Assembly (NCBI GenBank): GCA_020073705.1
Contig: JAIQES010000047.1
Span: 1-33,064, forward strand
DNA length: 33,064 nucleotides
Reading direction: 5' to 3'
Source of the DNA: Terriglobia bacterium
GTDB lineage: Bacteria; Acidobacteriota; Terriglobia; Acidiferrales; UBA7541
The position numbers and the translations under genes are program-made. The notes beneath the pieces were generated by a model. That model was given only the letters and a program-made list of their open reading frames with translations. It was not told the origin of the DNA and ran no database searches. Shown piece after piece: positions 16,098-24,956 of this stretch (positions within the stretch are counted from its first letter, which is position 1; each line of letters starts with the position of its first letter).

Positions 16098-17120
16098 ATG
16101 AATCCCATCCCAAGTGTTTCCGCCATCGTGCCCGCTCGCAATGAGGAAGCTACGATCACGCCCGCCGTTGAGTCGCTGGCCGCTCAGCCGGAAATCAAGG
16201 AGATATTCGTTATCAACGACCAGTCCAGCGACGGTACGGCGGCACAACTCTCCCGGCTCTCCTCGCGCCACACGCAATTGCGTGTCCTCGAAACGCAGGC
16301 GATACCCAGCGGCTGGACGGGGAAAAACTATGCCGTTTCGCTGGGCGCGGCACAAGCAACGGGGGATTGGCTGCTGTTCACCGATGCCGATGGCGTGCAC
16401 CTGCCCGGCTCGACGGCGCACGCGCTTGCCGACGCGGCGGCTGCTGGCGCTGGCCTGGTATCCTATTCGCCGGAACAGGAAACGCGCACATGGTGGGAGC
16501 GGGCGCTGATCCCGTTCGTCTATACGCGTCTCGGACAGAAATTCTCCTACGATGCCGTGAATGATCCCGATTTGCCGGAAGTGGCGGCGGCCAGCGGGCA
16601 GTATCTGCTGATCCGGCGGGTGGATTACGCGCGGATTGGGGGACATGCAGCCGTGGCGGGCGAGGTGCTCGAAGACGTGGCGCTGGCGCGGCTCGCCAAA
16701 CAGGCCGGAATACGCCTGCATTTTGTCTCGGGGCATGGAATCATGCGTGTAAGGATGTACCGGACGTTCGGGGAGATGTGGCAGGGCTGGACGAAGAATC
16801 TATATCCACTGATGGGTGGGACGCCGCGCGCGGTGGGTCGTGAACTGCGCGGAGTCGTCCCGTGGATACCCCTGGTGTTACTGCTGCTTACCCGCCTGCA
16901 TTTGTTTCTGGGAGTGCTGGGAGGAGTCCTGCTGGCAGGGCGCCATGTGGCGTATGCCGTTGCACTCCGGCGGAATCGTTTTCCGGCCTCGCATACTCTA
17001 TACTATATGCCAGCGGTCGCGCTCTATGCAGCGGCGCTGCTCACCTCGGAATGGCGCTACGCGCAAGGGCGCGTTAGGTGGAGGGGCCGCGAATATCCGG
17101 TCAGCACCCCGGGCCGCTGA
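16098..17120 (+). CDS. Family 2 glycosyltransferase with C-terminal membrane segments (HpnB/CrtQ-like)
   Basis: A GT-A-fold glycosyltransferase of 340 residues: VSAIVPARNEEATI (nucleotide-binding N-terminus), INDQSSDGT, GWTGKNYAVSLGA (residues 72-84), and the DxD-type metal site FTDADG (Asp96, Asp98). Later come the acceptor-side motif EDVALA and a QxxRW-like WQGWTKN. At the C-terminus three hydrophobic segments (from ~252) anchor it in the membrane. The GWxGKxxA motif with C-terminal TM helices is typical of the hopanoid-associated HpnB and carotenoid CrtQ groups. Which lipid it modifies is unknown, since no shc or crt genes lie nearby. It is followed after 53 bp by the pterin genes, which may share its transcript. 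Confidence 0.8.
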   Translation: MNPIPSVSAIVPARNEEATITPAVESLAAQPEIKEIFVINDQSSDGTAAQLSRLSSRHTQLRVLETQAIPSGWTGKNYAVSLGAAQATGDWLLFTDADGVHLPGSTAHALADAAAAGAGLVSYSPEQETRTWWERALIPFVYTRLGQKFSYDAVNDPDLPEVAAASGQYLLIRRVDYARIGGHAAVAGEVLEDVALARLAKQAGIRLHFVSGHGIMRVRMYRTFGEMWQGWTKNLYPLMGGTPRAVGRELRGVVPWIPLVLLLLTRLHLFLGVLGGVLLAGRHVAYAVALRRNRFPASHTLYYMPAVALYAAALLTSEWRYAQGRVRWRGREYPVSTPGR

Positions 17121-17173
17121 GAACAGCTTCAGCTCAGGCAGCCGGAAACCTTGAGGACGATTTCCTTCGCTCC

Positions 17174-17605
17174 ATGATTTATCTGACACGCAAAATCGAG
17201 TTCTCGGCGTCGCATCTCTACCACAACCAGGCGTTTTCGGCGGAGGAGAACCGTCGTATCTTCGGGAAATGCAATAACCCGCACGGCCACGGGCACAACT
17301 ACGTGCTCGAAGTAACGGTGGCAGGGGATCCGGATCCGGCGACCGGCATGGTGCTTGACCTCAAGGAGCTGAAGGACATTTTGCAGCGCGAAGTGACCGA
17401 CCGGATGGATCACCGTTTTCTCAACTACGAGGTTCCGGAGCTATGCGGACAGATTCCGACGTGCGAGAACATCGCCACGGTGATCTGGCGGCTGCTTGAG
17501 CCGAAGATCACACGCGGAAGTTTGCACCGCGTGCGCCTCTATGAAACGCCCGACCTGTTCGTCGATTGCTATGGCGAAGGTAACGGCGCGGGAGGAGCGC
17601 GATGA
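17174..17605 (+). CDS. 6-pyruvoyl-tetrahydropterin synthase paralogue 1
   Basis: A cytosolic zinc enzyme that converts 7,8-dihydroneopterin triphosphate to 6-pyruvoyl-tetrahydropterin or, in QueD relatives, to 6-carboxy-tetrahydropterin. Zinc ligands are His14, His39 and His41, the catalytic Cys33 lies in GKCNNPHGHGHNY, and the DH of RMDHRFLN and a C-terminal YET (pterin-binding Glu) are in place, so it looks active. The GKCNNPxGHGHNY pattern resembles the eukaryote-like PTPS group more than the QueD CxxxHGH group. 143 residues is a normal length. I chose ATG 17174 because an upstream extension adds unrelated residues. ATGA overlap with paralogue 2. Confidence 0.88.
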   Translation: MIYLTRKIEFSASHLYHNQAFSAEENRRIFGKCNNPHGHGHNYVLEVTVAGDPDPATGMVLDLKELKDILQREVTDRMDHRFLNYEVPELCGQIPTCENIATVIWRLLEPKITRGSLHRVRLYETPDLFVDCYGEGNGAGGAR

Positions 17606-18027
17606 AGCTCCAACTGGCGCGGCGGTATTGTTTTGCGGCGTCACATCGCCTCCATAGCGCGCAACTTGGCGAGGAAGAGAACAAGCGCATCTATGGCAAA
17701 TGCAATAATCCGTACGGGCACGGCCACAACTACGTCGTCGAAGTGGCCGTCTCGGGTCCGGTTGATCCTGCAACCGGGATGATCGCAAATTTGAGTGACT
17801 TGGACGCGTTCGTCACATGCGAAGTGCTCGAGCCGTTCGATCACAAATATCTGAATGAAGAGATTCCTGAATTCCGTGAGCGCGTGCCGACAACCGAAAA
17901 TCTCTGCATCGAGATTTTTAACCGCCTGCGCGGTTTTCCCCGCGCAAGACTCGAACGCGTGCGTCTGGAAGAAACCAGCCTGAACAGTTTTGAATATACG
18001 GGGGAACCCGCCGGGAGCAGCCGATGA
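17602..18027 (+). CDS. 6-pyruvoyl-tetrahydropterin synthase paralogue 2
   Basis: A second full-length PTPS fold of 141 residues directly after the first. His15, His40, His42 (zinc), Cys34 in [13 protein letters not shown], the catalytic FDHKYLN and the C-terminal EET are all kept. Other parts differ strongly from paralogue 1: [16 protein letters not shown] replaces DLKELKDILQREVTD, and [15 protein letters not shown] replaces VPELCGQIPTCENIA. This is an old duplication or a fused import rather than a recent copy. Both could form a hetero-oligomer or act on different substrates; that is speculation. It overlaps folE by ATGA. Confidence 0.88.
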   Translation: MKLQLARRYCFAASHRLHSAQLGEEENKRIYGKCNNPYGHGHNYVVEVAVSGPVDPATGMIANLSDLDAFVTCEVLEPFDHKYLNEEIPEFRERVPTTENLCIEIFNRLRGFPRARLERVRLEETSLNSFEYTGEPAGSSR

Positions 18028-18641
18028 CTGAGAAAATGAAGCGTACCGAAGAACTTGCGCTGGCCGAGCCAGGCAGCGCGGGGACATCCGAATCCGTTGC
18101 CGATCTGGTGCGGCGGATACTCCGCTTGATTGGCGAAGACCCGGACCGCGATGGCTTGCGGCACACGCCCGAGAGGTTTGAGAAGGCGTTGCGGTACCTG
18201 ACCAGCGGCTATCTCCAGGATCCGGAAAAGGTTTTGAACGGCGCGATGTTCAGTACGTGCTACAACCAGATGGTGCTGGTGAAGGACATCGAGATTTACA
18301 GTATGTGCGAGCATCACATGCTCCCGTTTTTCGGGAAGTGCCACGTGGCGTATATTCCGGACAAGAAAGTGGTTGGGCTATCCAAGATTCCGCGGCTGGT
18401 GAACATGTTCGCGCGGCGGCTGCAGCTCCAGGAACGGCTGACCGACCAAATAGCGAACGGGATCCAACAGAAAATTGCGCCGCTCGGCGTGGGCGTGGTG
18501 ATTGAAGCGCGGCATCTCTGCATGGTGATGCGAGGTGTCGAAAAGCAAAGCTCGCAGACCATAACCAGCGCCATGCTGGGTGCGTTCCGGGAGAACGTGC
18601 AGACACGCGAAGAATTCCTTTCCCTGATTCGCGAGAAGTAG
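18024..18641 (+). CDS. folE: GTP cyclohydrolase I
   Basis: FolE opens GTP to 7,8-dihydroneopterin triphosphate, the substrate for PTPS, and feeds folate, queuosine or tetrahydrobiopterin synthesis. The 205-residue protein has the family hallmark [20 protein letters not shown] with zinc ligands Cys95, His98 and, in [10 protein letters not shown], Cys166. [10 protein letters not shown] and [20 protein letters not shown] are also standard. It looks like the decameric type IA enzyme and is complete. Chained by ATGA to PTPS paralogue 2, so the three make one pterin unit from GTP to the pyruvoyl- or carboxy-pterin stage. No sepiapterin reductase is seen in the window. Confidence 0.93.
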   Translation: MTEKMKRTEELALAEPGSAGTSESVADLVRRILRLIGEDPDRDGLRHTPERFEKALRYLTSGYLQDPEKVLNGAMFSTCYNQMVLVKDIEIYSMCEHHMLPFFGKCHVAYIPDKKVVGLSKIPRLVNMFARRLQLQERLTDQIANGIQQKIAPLGVGVVIEARHLCMVMRGVEKQSSQTITSAMLGAFRENVQTREEFLSLIREK

Positions 18642-18812
18642 CGCGCTGGGAACCATTTCATGGGCCGGACGCGGTTGCGCCGAAGCGCCGTTGCCGTAGC
18701 CGATGGCCGGCAGAAAGATTTTGCATGAGACTATGCGCGTATGATAGGCTCGTTAGGTCGAAGAGAAGACGAAACGAGAGTAAAGTTCAGTGGGTTCGGC
18801 GGAGAGGACGAC

Positions 18813-19073
18813 TTGAGAGAAGCCAAGTCAGTGTTGATCGAGCAGTATCGCAGGGAAGTTAAAGATACAGGCTCACCGGAAGTCCAGATTGCATTATTGA
18901 GCGAACGCATCACCTACCTGACGATGCATCTGAAGTCGCACCTGAAGGACCACGCATCGCGACGCGGGCTGATCATGATGGTCAACAAGCGCCGGCGGCT
19001 GCTAGACTACCTCAACCGTCGTAATCCGGATCGGTATCGCGAGATTGTCGAACGCCTTAGTTTGCGCAAGTAA
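18813..19073 (+). CDS. rpsO: 30S ribosomal protein S15
   Basis: S15 binds the 16S rRNA central domain. The product is 86 residues, [20 protein letters not shown] then [16 protein letters not shown], and [20 protein letters not shown], then [11 protein letters not shown]. The core DTGSPEVQ, HxxDHxSRRGL and RRRLLDYL are diagnostic. I chose TTG 18813 because GGAGAGG precedes it by five bases and its product has the usual length. An upstream ATG at 18741 would add 24 nonconserved residues and is better read as the leader. pnp follows after 258 bp. Confidence 0.93.
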   Translation: MREAKSVLIEQYRREVKDTGSPEVQIALLSERITYLTMHLKSHLKDHASRRGLIMMVNKRRRLLDYLNRRNPDRYREIVERLSLRK

Positions 19074-19145
19074 CTGCTGTCCGAGCGGGCAGCGCGATCG
19101 CGCCAACAGAATCTCCGAGCCTTCGCGGGATCGTGGGAGTATTTG

Positions 19146-19181
19146 GCGGCATGTGGGCAAAATCGCCCGTCCGCTTTTTTT
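19146..19181 (+). terminator. Candidate attenuator/terminator between rpsO and pnp
   Basis: GCGG (19146-19149)...GGGC (19155-19158), loop AAAATC, GCCC (19165-19168), CCGC (19171-19174), then TTTTTTT. The stem has an asymmetric internal loop (5 against 2 nt). A second hairpin can form with the following GGCGGGC. rpsO-pnp are usually co-transcribed, so partial readthrough would set pnp expression. Confidence 0.5.
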
Positions 19182-19331
19182 GTAGGCGGGCTCCGGCCTT
19201 CCTCTCGCTGCTGTCTCCGTCATTCTCTTCCAAACAAAACGGGAAGCATCACTCCCGCACTCGAATAGCTTTCCGCACGCGCATTGTCCGATGATTCGGG
19301 GCGCGGCGGGCAAGCGAAAGGACTTTAAGAT

Positions 19332-21467
19332 ATGTCGCAAGTAGCTCCAGCTCCCCATCAGGTTACAGTCGAGGTCGGCGGACGCACGCTGACGCTTGAA
19401 ACCGGGAAAGTGGCCAGGCAAGCCAACGGCGCCGTCCTGGCGCGGTACGGCGATACCGTCGTGCTCGTTACGGCCTGCATGGATAACAGGCCGAATGACC
19501 GGGACTTTCTCCCCCTCACAGTGGACTATCGGGAATATACCTATTCAGCCGGGAAGATCCCCGGCGGTTTTTTCAAGCGTGAAGGGCGCCCCTCGGAGCG
19601 CGAAATCCTGACTTCGCGGATGATCGACCGCCCGTTGCGTCCGCTGTTCCCTGAAGCGTGGCGCAACGAGACGCAAATCGTAGCCATGGTGCTTTCGGCC
19701 GACAGCGAGAACGATCCGGACATGATCGGGATCACGGGCGCTTCCGCGGCGGCATTCATTTCCGACCTGCCATTCACGACACCTGTGGCGGCGGTGCGAG
19801 TCGGATTGCTCGAGGGCAAGCTGGTCGCAAACCCGACGGTTGCCGAACAGAAAACGAGCTTATTGAACATCGTAGTTGTCGGAACGGAGCAGGCCATCGT
19901 GATGATCGAAGCGGGCGCGATCGAAGTCAGCGAAGACGCGGTCGCGGACGCGCTGCAATTCGGGCATGACCAGGTCAAGCTCATCATCCGAGCAATCCGC
20001 GAGTTGCACGACAAGGTCAAGCCGAACAAGGTTACCGTGCCCGTGCTGCCGTTTGACGAAGCCCTCGCCAAGGAAATCGAACAAAAATACGGCGGGCGTC
20101 TGCACGACGCGCTGGACACGGCGAAATACCCGAAAAAGGAAAGCTACCAACGCATCGATGAAGTGAGGAAAGAAATCCTCGAATCGATTCCGGAAGAGGA
20201 AGACGAGAAGCGCACGCTTGCGGCTCGGGCGTTTGAGCGGCTGCGCGAACGCTATTTCCGCGAGGATATCCTCGAGCGCCACAGGCGGCCGGACGCGCGC
20301 GCGTTCGATCAAATTCGCCAGATTACGTGTGAAGTCGGAGTTTTGCCGCGCGCCCACGGCTCGGCACTGTTCACCCGCGGTGAAACCCAGGCGCTGGCGA
20401 CGACCACTCTGGGCACGAAAGAGGACAAGCAGCGCCTCGACCTGCTATTCGAGGACGAAGCGTTCAAACGTTTCATGCTGCACTACAACTTTCCGCCTTT
20501 TTCCGTCGGCGAGGTGAAATTCCTGCGCGGACCGGGCCGCCGCGAGATCGGGCACGGCGCACTGGCCGAACGTGCGTTGTTGAACCTGCTTCCGCCGGAA
20601 GCCGACTTCCCGTACGCCATGCGTTTGGTATCAGACATCCTGGAATCGAACGGTTCTTCTTCCATGGCCACCGTCTGCGGCGGATCGCTCGCTCTGATGG
20701 ACGCCGGGGTGCCGATTCGCGCGGCCTGCGCGGGCATCGCCATGGGCCTGGTGGTCGAAGGCGACAAGGCGGCCGTGCTGACCGACATCGCCGGCGCGGA
20801 AGATCACTACGGCGATATGGACTTCAAAGTCGCTGGAACGCGGGCCGGAATCACCGCGCTGCAGATGGACATCAAGGTCGGGGGCATCAGTGTGGCTTTG
20901 ATGCGGCAGGCGCTTGAGCAGGCGCGGCGCGCGCGTCTGCATATCCTGGACATCATGGACCAGACGATTTCGACGCCGCGCGACAAGATGTCGATCTATG
21001 CCCCGCGGCTCTACCTGTTGCAGATCCCGACCGACAAGATCCGCGACCTGATCGGCCCAGGCGGGAAGAAAATCCGCTCGATCATCGAAGTGACCGGCGT
21101 CAAGATCGACGTCATGGATGATGGCAAGGTGCATGTCTTCGCAAACAGCGGCCCCGCCGCCGACCAGGCGCTACAAATGATTCGCGAGGTCACCGCCTCA
21201 GCCGAAATCGGCAAGACGTATCTTGGCAAAGTGGTTCGGCTGGCGGACTTCGGTGCATTCGTGGAGATTTTTCCGGGTACCGACGGTCTGCTGCACATCA
21301 GCGAAATTGCCGAACAACGTATCCGCGAAGTCCGGGACGAACTGAAACTGGGCGACCAGGTGCTTGTCAAAGTGCTCGCCATCGAGGGCAACAAGATTCG
21401 CCTGTCGCGTAAAGCGGTCCTGCGCGAGCAGCGCGAAAAACAGCAAAAGGAAGCGGCCGGGCAGTAA
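19332..21467 (+). CDS. pnp: Polyribonucleotide nucleotidyltransferase
   Basis: PNPase is a phosphorolytic 3'-5' exoribonuclease of the RNA degradosome. The 711 residues carry two RNase PH domains joined by an alpha-helical linker: FFKREGRPSEREILTSRMID is the first and MLHYNFPPFSVGEVKFLRGP with GRREIGHGALAERAL the second. A KH domain (LLQIPTDKIRDLIGPGGKKI, from ~558) and an S1 domain (YLGKVVRLADFGAFVEIFPG, from ~626) follow. GSSSMATVCGGSLALMDAGV is the active-site loop. The length is normal and the gene complete. ATG 19332 has a purine stretch (GAAAGGACTTTAAGAT) upstream. Downstream of rpsO as in many bacteria. Confidence 0.95.
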   Translation: MSQVAPAPHQVTVEVGGRTLTLETGKVARQANGAVLARYGDTVVLVTACMDNRPNDRDFLPLTVDYREYTYSAGKIPGGFFKREGRPSEREILTSRMIDRPLRPLFPEAWRNETQIVAMVLSADSENDPDMIGITGASAAAFISDLPFTTPVAAVRVGLLEGKLVANPTVAEQKTSLLNIVVVGTEQAIVMIEAGAIEVSEDAVADALQFGHDQVKLIIRAIRELHDKVKPNKVTVPVLPFDEALAKEIEQKYGGRLHDALDTAKYPKKESYQRIDEVRKEILESIPEEEDEKRTLAARAFERLRERYFREDILERHRRPDARAFDQIRQITCEVGVLPRAHGSALFTRGETQALATTTLGTKEDKQRLDLLFEDEAFKRFMLHYNFPPFSVGEVKFLRGPGRREIGHGALAERALLNLLPPEADFPYAMRLVSDILESNGSSSMATVCGGSLALMDAGVPIRAACAGIAMGLVVEGDKAAVLTDIAGAEDHYGDMDFKVAGTRAGITALQMDIKVGGISVALMRQALEQARRARLHILDIMDQTISTPRDKMSIYAPRLYLLQIPTDKIRDLIGPGGKKIRSIIEVTGVKIDVMDDGKVHVFANSGPAADQALQMIREVTASAEIGKTYLGKVVRLADFGAFVEIFPGTDGLLHISEIAEQRIREVRDELKLGDQVLVKVLAIEGNKIRLSRKAVLREQREKQQKEAAGQ

Positions 21468-21654
21468 CGCCGCCGCGTGCGCTTCCGGTGCGCGCTGAAT
21501 GAGGTTTTCAAGACATGCCGGAGAAGTATCCGCATCTCTGCGCCTGCTTCATGATCGTCTTACGGAGGGTGGTGCAATCGTTTCCAGGAAAAGTGTGCCT
21601 TGACAACGCCTTCGCTCTTACAATCCAACCCGGCTTGCAAAGGCTCAGTGGGGC

Positions 21655-21683
21655 TTGTGCGAAATGCGATCCAATGCTATAAA
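21655..21683 (+). promoter_or_regulatory. Promoter candidate for the ATP synthase operon
   Basis: TTGTGC (21655-21660) and TGCTATAAA (TG-extended -10, hexamer TATAAA 21678-21683) with a 17-bp spacer, ~110 bp upstream of the first atp gene. It matches a sigma-70 extended -10 promoter well. The ~320-bp gap around it (21468-21791) has no supported gene; an ORF at 21600 overlaps this promoter and is likely spurious. Confidence 0.6.
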
Positions 21684-21791
21684 ATCAAACCTTTGTTCAG
21701 ACGAGGAGAAGCCTGCAGGGCAGGCGCGTACCTCACATTGTCCGGAGAAGACGTACTGGCGGGCATTCTCGGATGGCCCCCAGAATAAACG

Positions 21792-22271
21792 GTGGAGATC
21801 CTAAACCAACTCGGCGAGTTGTTCCTGGCGGCTGTGCCGACCGTCATCTTCGTTTTCCTTTTCTATTTATTCCTGCGCTGGAGCTTTTTTACGCCAATCG
21901 AGCGCGTCCTCGCAGAGCGCCATAAACGAGCAGATGGCGCGCGACAGGAAGCGGAATCGAGCCGCGCGGCCGTGCAGGAAAAGCTGCGCGCGTATAAAGA
22001 AGCGCTACGGAAGGTTCGCGGCGAAATTTTTGCCGAGCAGGAATCATATCGCCGCCTCGTCCTGGACGAACGCCAGAATGCCGTGCACGCGGCGCGCCTT
22101 GCTGCGCAACAGGAGTTACAGGCGGCGAAGAACTCCCTCGCGGCGGATGTGGAAGCGGCGCGTGTGCAGCTTGAACAATCGAGCGGTCTGCTGGCCGGCG
22201 AAATTGCCGAAGCCATCCTCGCTGGAGGGCCTTCCGGCCCGGGCAGTCCCCGGCGCGGGGAGCCTCGATGA
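21792..22271 (+). CDS. ATP synthase F0 subunit b' (peripheral stalk)
   Basis: 159 residues. An N-terminal membrane helix (LFLAAVPTVIFVFLFYLFLR, ~11-30) is followed by TPIERVLAERHKR and a long amphipathic coiled coil rich in Ala/Glu/Arg to the end, as in F0 b-type stator subunits. It starts with GTG 21792 and overlaps the next b-type gene by ATGA (22268-22271). Together they form a heterodimeric b/b' stalk. The usual operon partners a (atpB) and c (atpE) are not upstream here, so they must be encoded elsewhere. ATP hydrolysis/synthesis itself is carried out by the F1 genes downstream. Confidence 0.75.
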   Translation: MEILNQLGELFLAAVPTVIFVFLFYLFLRWSFFTPIERVLAERHKRADGARQEAESSRAAVQEKLRAYKEALRKVRGEIFAEQESYRRLVLDERQNAVHAARLAAQQELQAAKNSLAADVEAARVQLEQSSGLLAGEIAEAILAGGPSGPGSPRRGEPR

Positions 22272-22858
22272 AATCCTGGCGGCGCGCGCTATCGCTCGTA
22301 GCGGGCGGGTTCCTGATTATTTTCCTTGCCGTGTTTCCGGTGCTGGCCGCTGAAGCTGCCGAGCAGGATCCTGCCGAGTCCACAACGGGAGCAGTTTTCC
22401 GCTGGCTCAATTTTCTTCTTGTTTTCGGCGGCGCCGGCTACCTGATCGCCAAGCACGGCGGAACATTCTTCCGCGACAACGCGAAGTCCATCGCGGCAAG
22501 CATCGACGAAGCCACGGTGGTGAAGGTCCAGGCGGACCGCGAACTGCGCGAGGTGGAGGCAAAAATAGCGCGGCTCGACCAGGAAGTAGCGGAGTTGCAC
22601 GAAGCAGCGGGGCGCGATTCGGCTGCCGAAGCCGAGCGGCTGCGCGCTTCGGGGCGTGTTGAGATCGAAAAGATCAAGCAGGCTGCACGCGGGGAGTTGG
22701 CCTCCTCCGAGCGGGCCGCGCAGCAGGAGTTGCGGGTGCTGGCGGCTTCGATGGCTGTGGAGCGCGCTGGAGCCCTTGTGAATTCCCGGATGAACGCAGA
22801 GGTCCGCGCGAGAATGTTCCACGCATTCATGGGAGAACTCGGAAGGAGCGCAAATTGA
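22268..22858 (+). CDS. atpF: ATP synthase F0 subunit b, with signal-like N-terminus
   Basis: 196 residues. The first ~27 residues (LSLVAGGFLIIFLAVFPVLA) look like a signal peptide or extra TM, then AEAAEQDPAESTTG, a second membrane helix (FRWLNFLLVFGGAGYLIAKH) and the b-type coiled coil (KVQADRELREVEAKIARLDQ onwards). A signal-like first segment before the b helix is seen in some other phyla. Start ATG 22268 overlaps b'; the stop TGA overlaps the TTG start of atpH. Assigned from topology and operon position rather than from strong sequence identity. Confidence 0.82.
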   Translation: MKSWRRALSLVAGGFLIIFLAVFPVLAAEAAEQDPAESTTGAVFRWLNFLLVFGGAGYLIAKHGGTFFRDNAKSIAASIDEATVVKVQADRELREVEAKIARLDQEVAELHEAAGRDSAAEAERLRASGRVEIEKIKQAARGELASSERAAQQELRVLAASMAVERAGALVNSRMNAEVRARMFHAFMGELGRSAN

Positions 22859-23391
22859 AGGCGCTGGCGGAGCGGTATGCGGGCGCGCTGGTCGACGTCG
22901 CGATCGAGAACAAGCAAGCCGAACAGGTGAAACAGGAACTGGCGGCGTTTGCGGCGATGGTCCGCGAATCGGTCGAGTTGCACGCATTTCTCTCAAACCC
23001 CTCGATTGCTCGGGCGGGCAAACATGCCGTTATCGAGCAATTGGTTGAGCGAATGGGCGCGAGCCGCACGCTGCGCAACTATCTTTTTGTGATCGTGGAC
23101 CAGCGGCGCGCGGGGTTGCTGATTGAAATCGAGCAGGCCTTCAGCGCGTTGCTCGACGCACGGCAGGGGATCACACAGGCCACGGTGACCTCCGCTGCGG
23201 ATTTGACGGCCGAGGAGCGCGCGGAACTTGACGTCGCGCTAGCGAAGCTCACCGATCGGAAGGTTCAAGCGCGGTTCACGACGAATGCCGCGCTGATTGG
23301 TGGCGCGGTGGTGAGAATCGGTTCGACGATTTATGATGGAACGGTGCGCGCGCAACTGGATCGCCTGCGCGCCCGGATGATTTCGGAATAG
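22855..23391 (+). CDS. atpH: ATP synthase F1 subunit delta
   Basis: 178 residues, the normal OSCP/delta length. [20 protein letters not shown] is the family start, followed by [20 protein letters not shown] and, at the C-terminus, [20 protein letters not shown] with [15 protein letters not shown], the conserved OSCP ending. The TTG start at 22855 overlaps the atpF stop (TTGA). Delta joins the stator b stalk to the alpha3beta3 head. Confidence 0.88.
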   Translation: MKALAERYAGALVDVAIENKQAEQVKQELAAFAAMVRESVELHAFLSNPSIARAGKHAVIEQLVERMGASRTLRNYLFVIVDQRRAGLLIEIEQAFSALLDARQGITQATVTSAADLTAEERAELDVALAKLTDRKVQARFTTNAALIGGAVVRIGSTIYDGTVRAQLDRLRARMISE

Positions 23392-23399
23392 GAGCGGGG

Positions 23400-24935
23400 A
23401 TGGCTTCGATCAAAGCGGATGAAATCACAAAGATTCTAAAGGCGCAGATCGCCAACTACGAGCAGGCTGTCGCCGTGGAAGAAGTCGGCACGGTCATTTC
23501 CGTGGGCGACGGCATCGCGCGCATCTACGGCCTGGAAAAGGCGATGTCCGGCGAAATGCTGTCGTTCCCGCATGATGTGTTCGGCATCGCGCTCAACCTC
23601 GAAGAAGATCAGGTCGGCGCCGTGCTGCTCGGCGAATACACGCTGATTCAGGAAGGCGATACAGTCAAGCGCACGGGCACGATCATGTCCGCGCCGGTCG
23701 GCGAAGCGATGGTGGGCCGCGTCGTCAGCCCGTTGGGATTGCCGCTGGACGGCAAGGGTCCCATTGCGACCGACAAGCGCATCCCGATTGAGCGCATCGC
23801 TCCGGGCGTTGTGGACCGGCAACCGGTGCGCGAGCCGCTGCAGACCGGCATCAAGGCCATCGACTCGATGATTCCGATCGGCCGCGGGCAACGCGAGCTG
23901 ATCATTGGCGACCGCCAGACAGGCAAGACCGCCATCATTCTGGACACGATCCTGAACCAAAAGGGCGGCGACATGATCTGCATCTACTGCGCGATCGGGC
24001 AAAAGCGCTCGACGATCGCGCAGGTGGTAAAGATACTGACGGACGCGGGCGCAATGGACTACACCATCGTCGTCGCGGCATCGGCCACCGAGCCCGCAAC
24101 GCTGCAATACATCGCGCCGTACGCCGCCTGCGCGATGGGCGAGTATTTCCGCGATTCCGGCCGCCATGCCGTCTGCTTCTACGACGACCTTTCGAAACAC
24201 GCGCAGGCCTACCGCGAAATCTCGCTGCTGCTGCGCCGCCCTCCGGGCCGCGAAGCGTTCCCGGGCGACGTGTTCTATCTCCACTCGCGTTTGCTGGAGC
24301 GCGCGGCGAAGCTGAACGACAAGCTGGGCGCAGGCTCTCTCACCGCGCTGCCCGTCATTGAGACACAGGCAGGCGACGTCTCGGCCTACATCCCGACCAA
24401 TGTGATTTCGATTACCGACGGGCAGATTTATCTCGAAGCCGACCTGTTCAATAGCGGCATCCGGCCCGCGATCAACGTGGGTCTCTCGGTGAGCCGCGTC
24501 GGCGGCAATGCGCAGATCAAAGCCGTGCGGCAAGTGGCTGGATCTCTGCGGCTCGATCTAGCGCAGTACCGCGAACTCGCGGCGTTTGCCCAGTTCGGCT
24601 CCGAGCAGCTCGACAAAGCCACGCAGGCGCAGCTCGCGCGAGGGCAGCGGCTGACTGAAATTCTCAAACAAGGGCAATTCTCGCCGCTCTCGGTGGAAGA
24701 GCAGGTGCTCGTGATCTTCGCAGGCACCAGCGGCTTACTGGACGACGTCGCGGTGAGCGACATCCAGCGTTTTGAGCACGGCCTGATCGAGTTCGTGCGC
24801 ACGGGGTACGGCGCGCTGCTGGCGCAGATTGCGCAGAAAAAGCAAATCACCGACGACGCACGCGCGGAACTCAAGCGCGCGATCGGGGAATTCAAGGAGC
24901 GCTTCCAGCCCGGCGTGGTGGCGCCCCGAGCCTAG
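23400..24935 (+). CDS. atpA: ATP synthase F1 subunit alpha
   Basis: 511 residues, normal length. The non-catalytic nucleotide-binding subunit: [21 protein letters not shown]-terminal barrel, P-loop [10 protein letters not shown] (~170-179), [18 protein letters not shown], and the signature [14 protein letters not shown] (the alpha/beta PxIxxxxSxSRxG motif). It is preceded by GGAG (23394-23397), a few bases before ATG 23400, and is 8 bp from atpH, so it is tightly linked. Complete. Confidence 0.95.
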   Translation: MASIKADEITKILKAQIANYEQAVAVEEVGTVISVGDGIARIYGLEKAMSGEMLSFPHDVFGIALNLEEDQVGAVLLGEYTLIQEGDTVKRTGTIMSAPVGEAMVGRVVSPLGLPLDGKGPIATDKRIPIERIAPGVVDRQPVREPLQTGIKAIDSMIPIGRGQRELIIGDRQTGKTAIILDTILNQKGGDMICIYCAIGQKRSTIAQVVKILTDAGAMDYTIVVAASATEPATLQYIAPYAACAMGEYFRDSGRHAVCFYDDLSKHAQAYREISLLLRRPPGREAFPGDVFYLHSRLLERAAKLNDKLGAGSLTALPVIETQAGDVSAYIPTNVISITDGQIYLEADLFNSGIRPAINVGLSVSRVGGNAQIKAVRQVAGSLRLDLAQYRELAAFAQFGSEQLDKATQAQLARGQRLTEILKQGQFSPLSVEEQVLVIFAGTSGLLDDVAVSDIQRFEHGLIEFVRTGYGALLAQIAQKKQITDDARAELKRAIGEFKERFQPGVVAPRA

Positions 24936-24956
24936 TCCGGCGAGCGGAACCTTCCC

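Noticed and set aside
18741-18812. Upstream ATG for rpsO
   Set aside because: It adds 24 nonconserved residues; TTG 18813 with GGAGAGG fits S15 length.
21600-21788. 62-residue ORF before the atp operon
   Set aside because: It contains the extended -10 promoter within its sequence and shows no conserved content.
23436-24533. Long antisense ORF (365 aa) over atpA
   Set aside because: A shadow frame of GC-rich coding DNA; the sense strand carries all ATPase alpha motifs.
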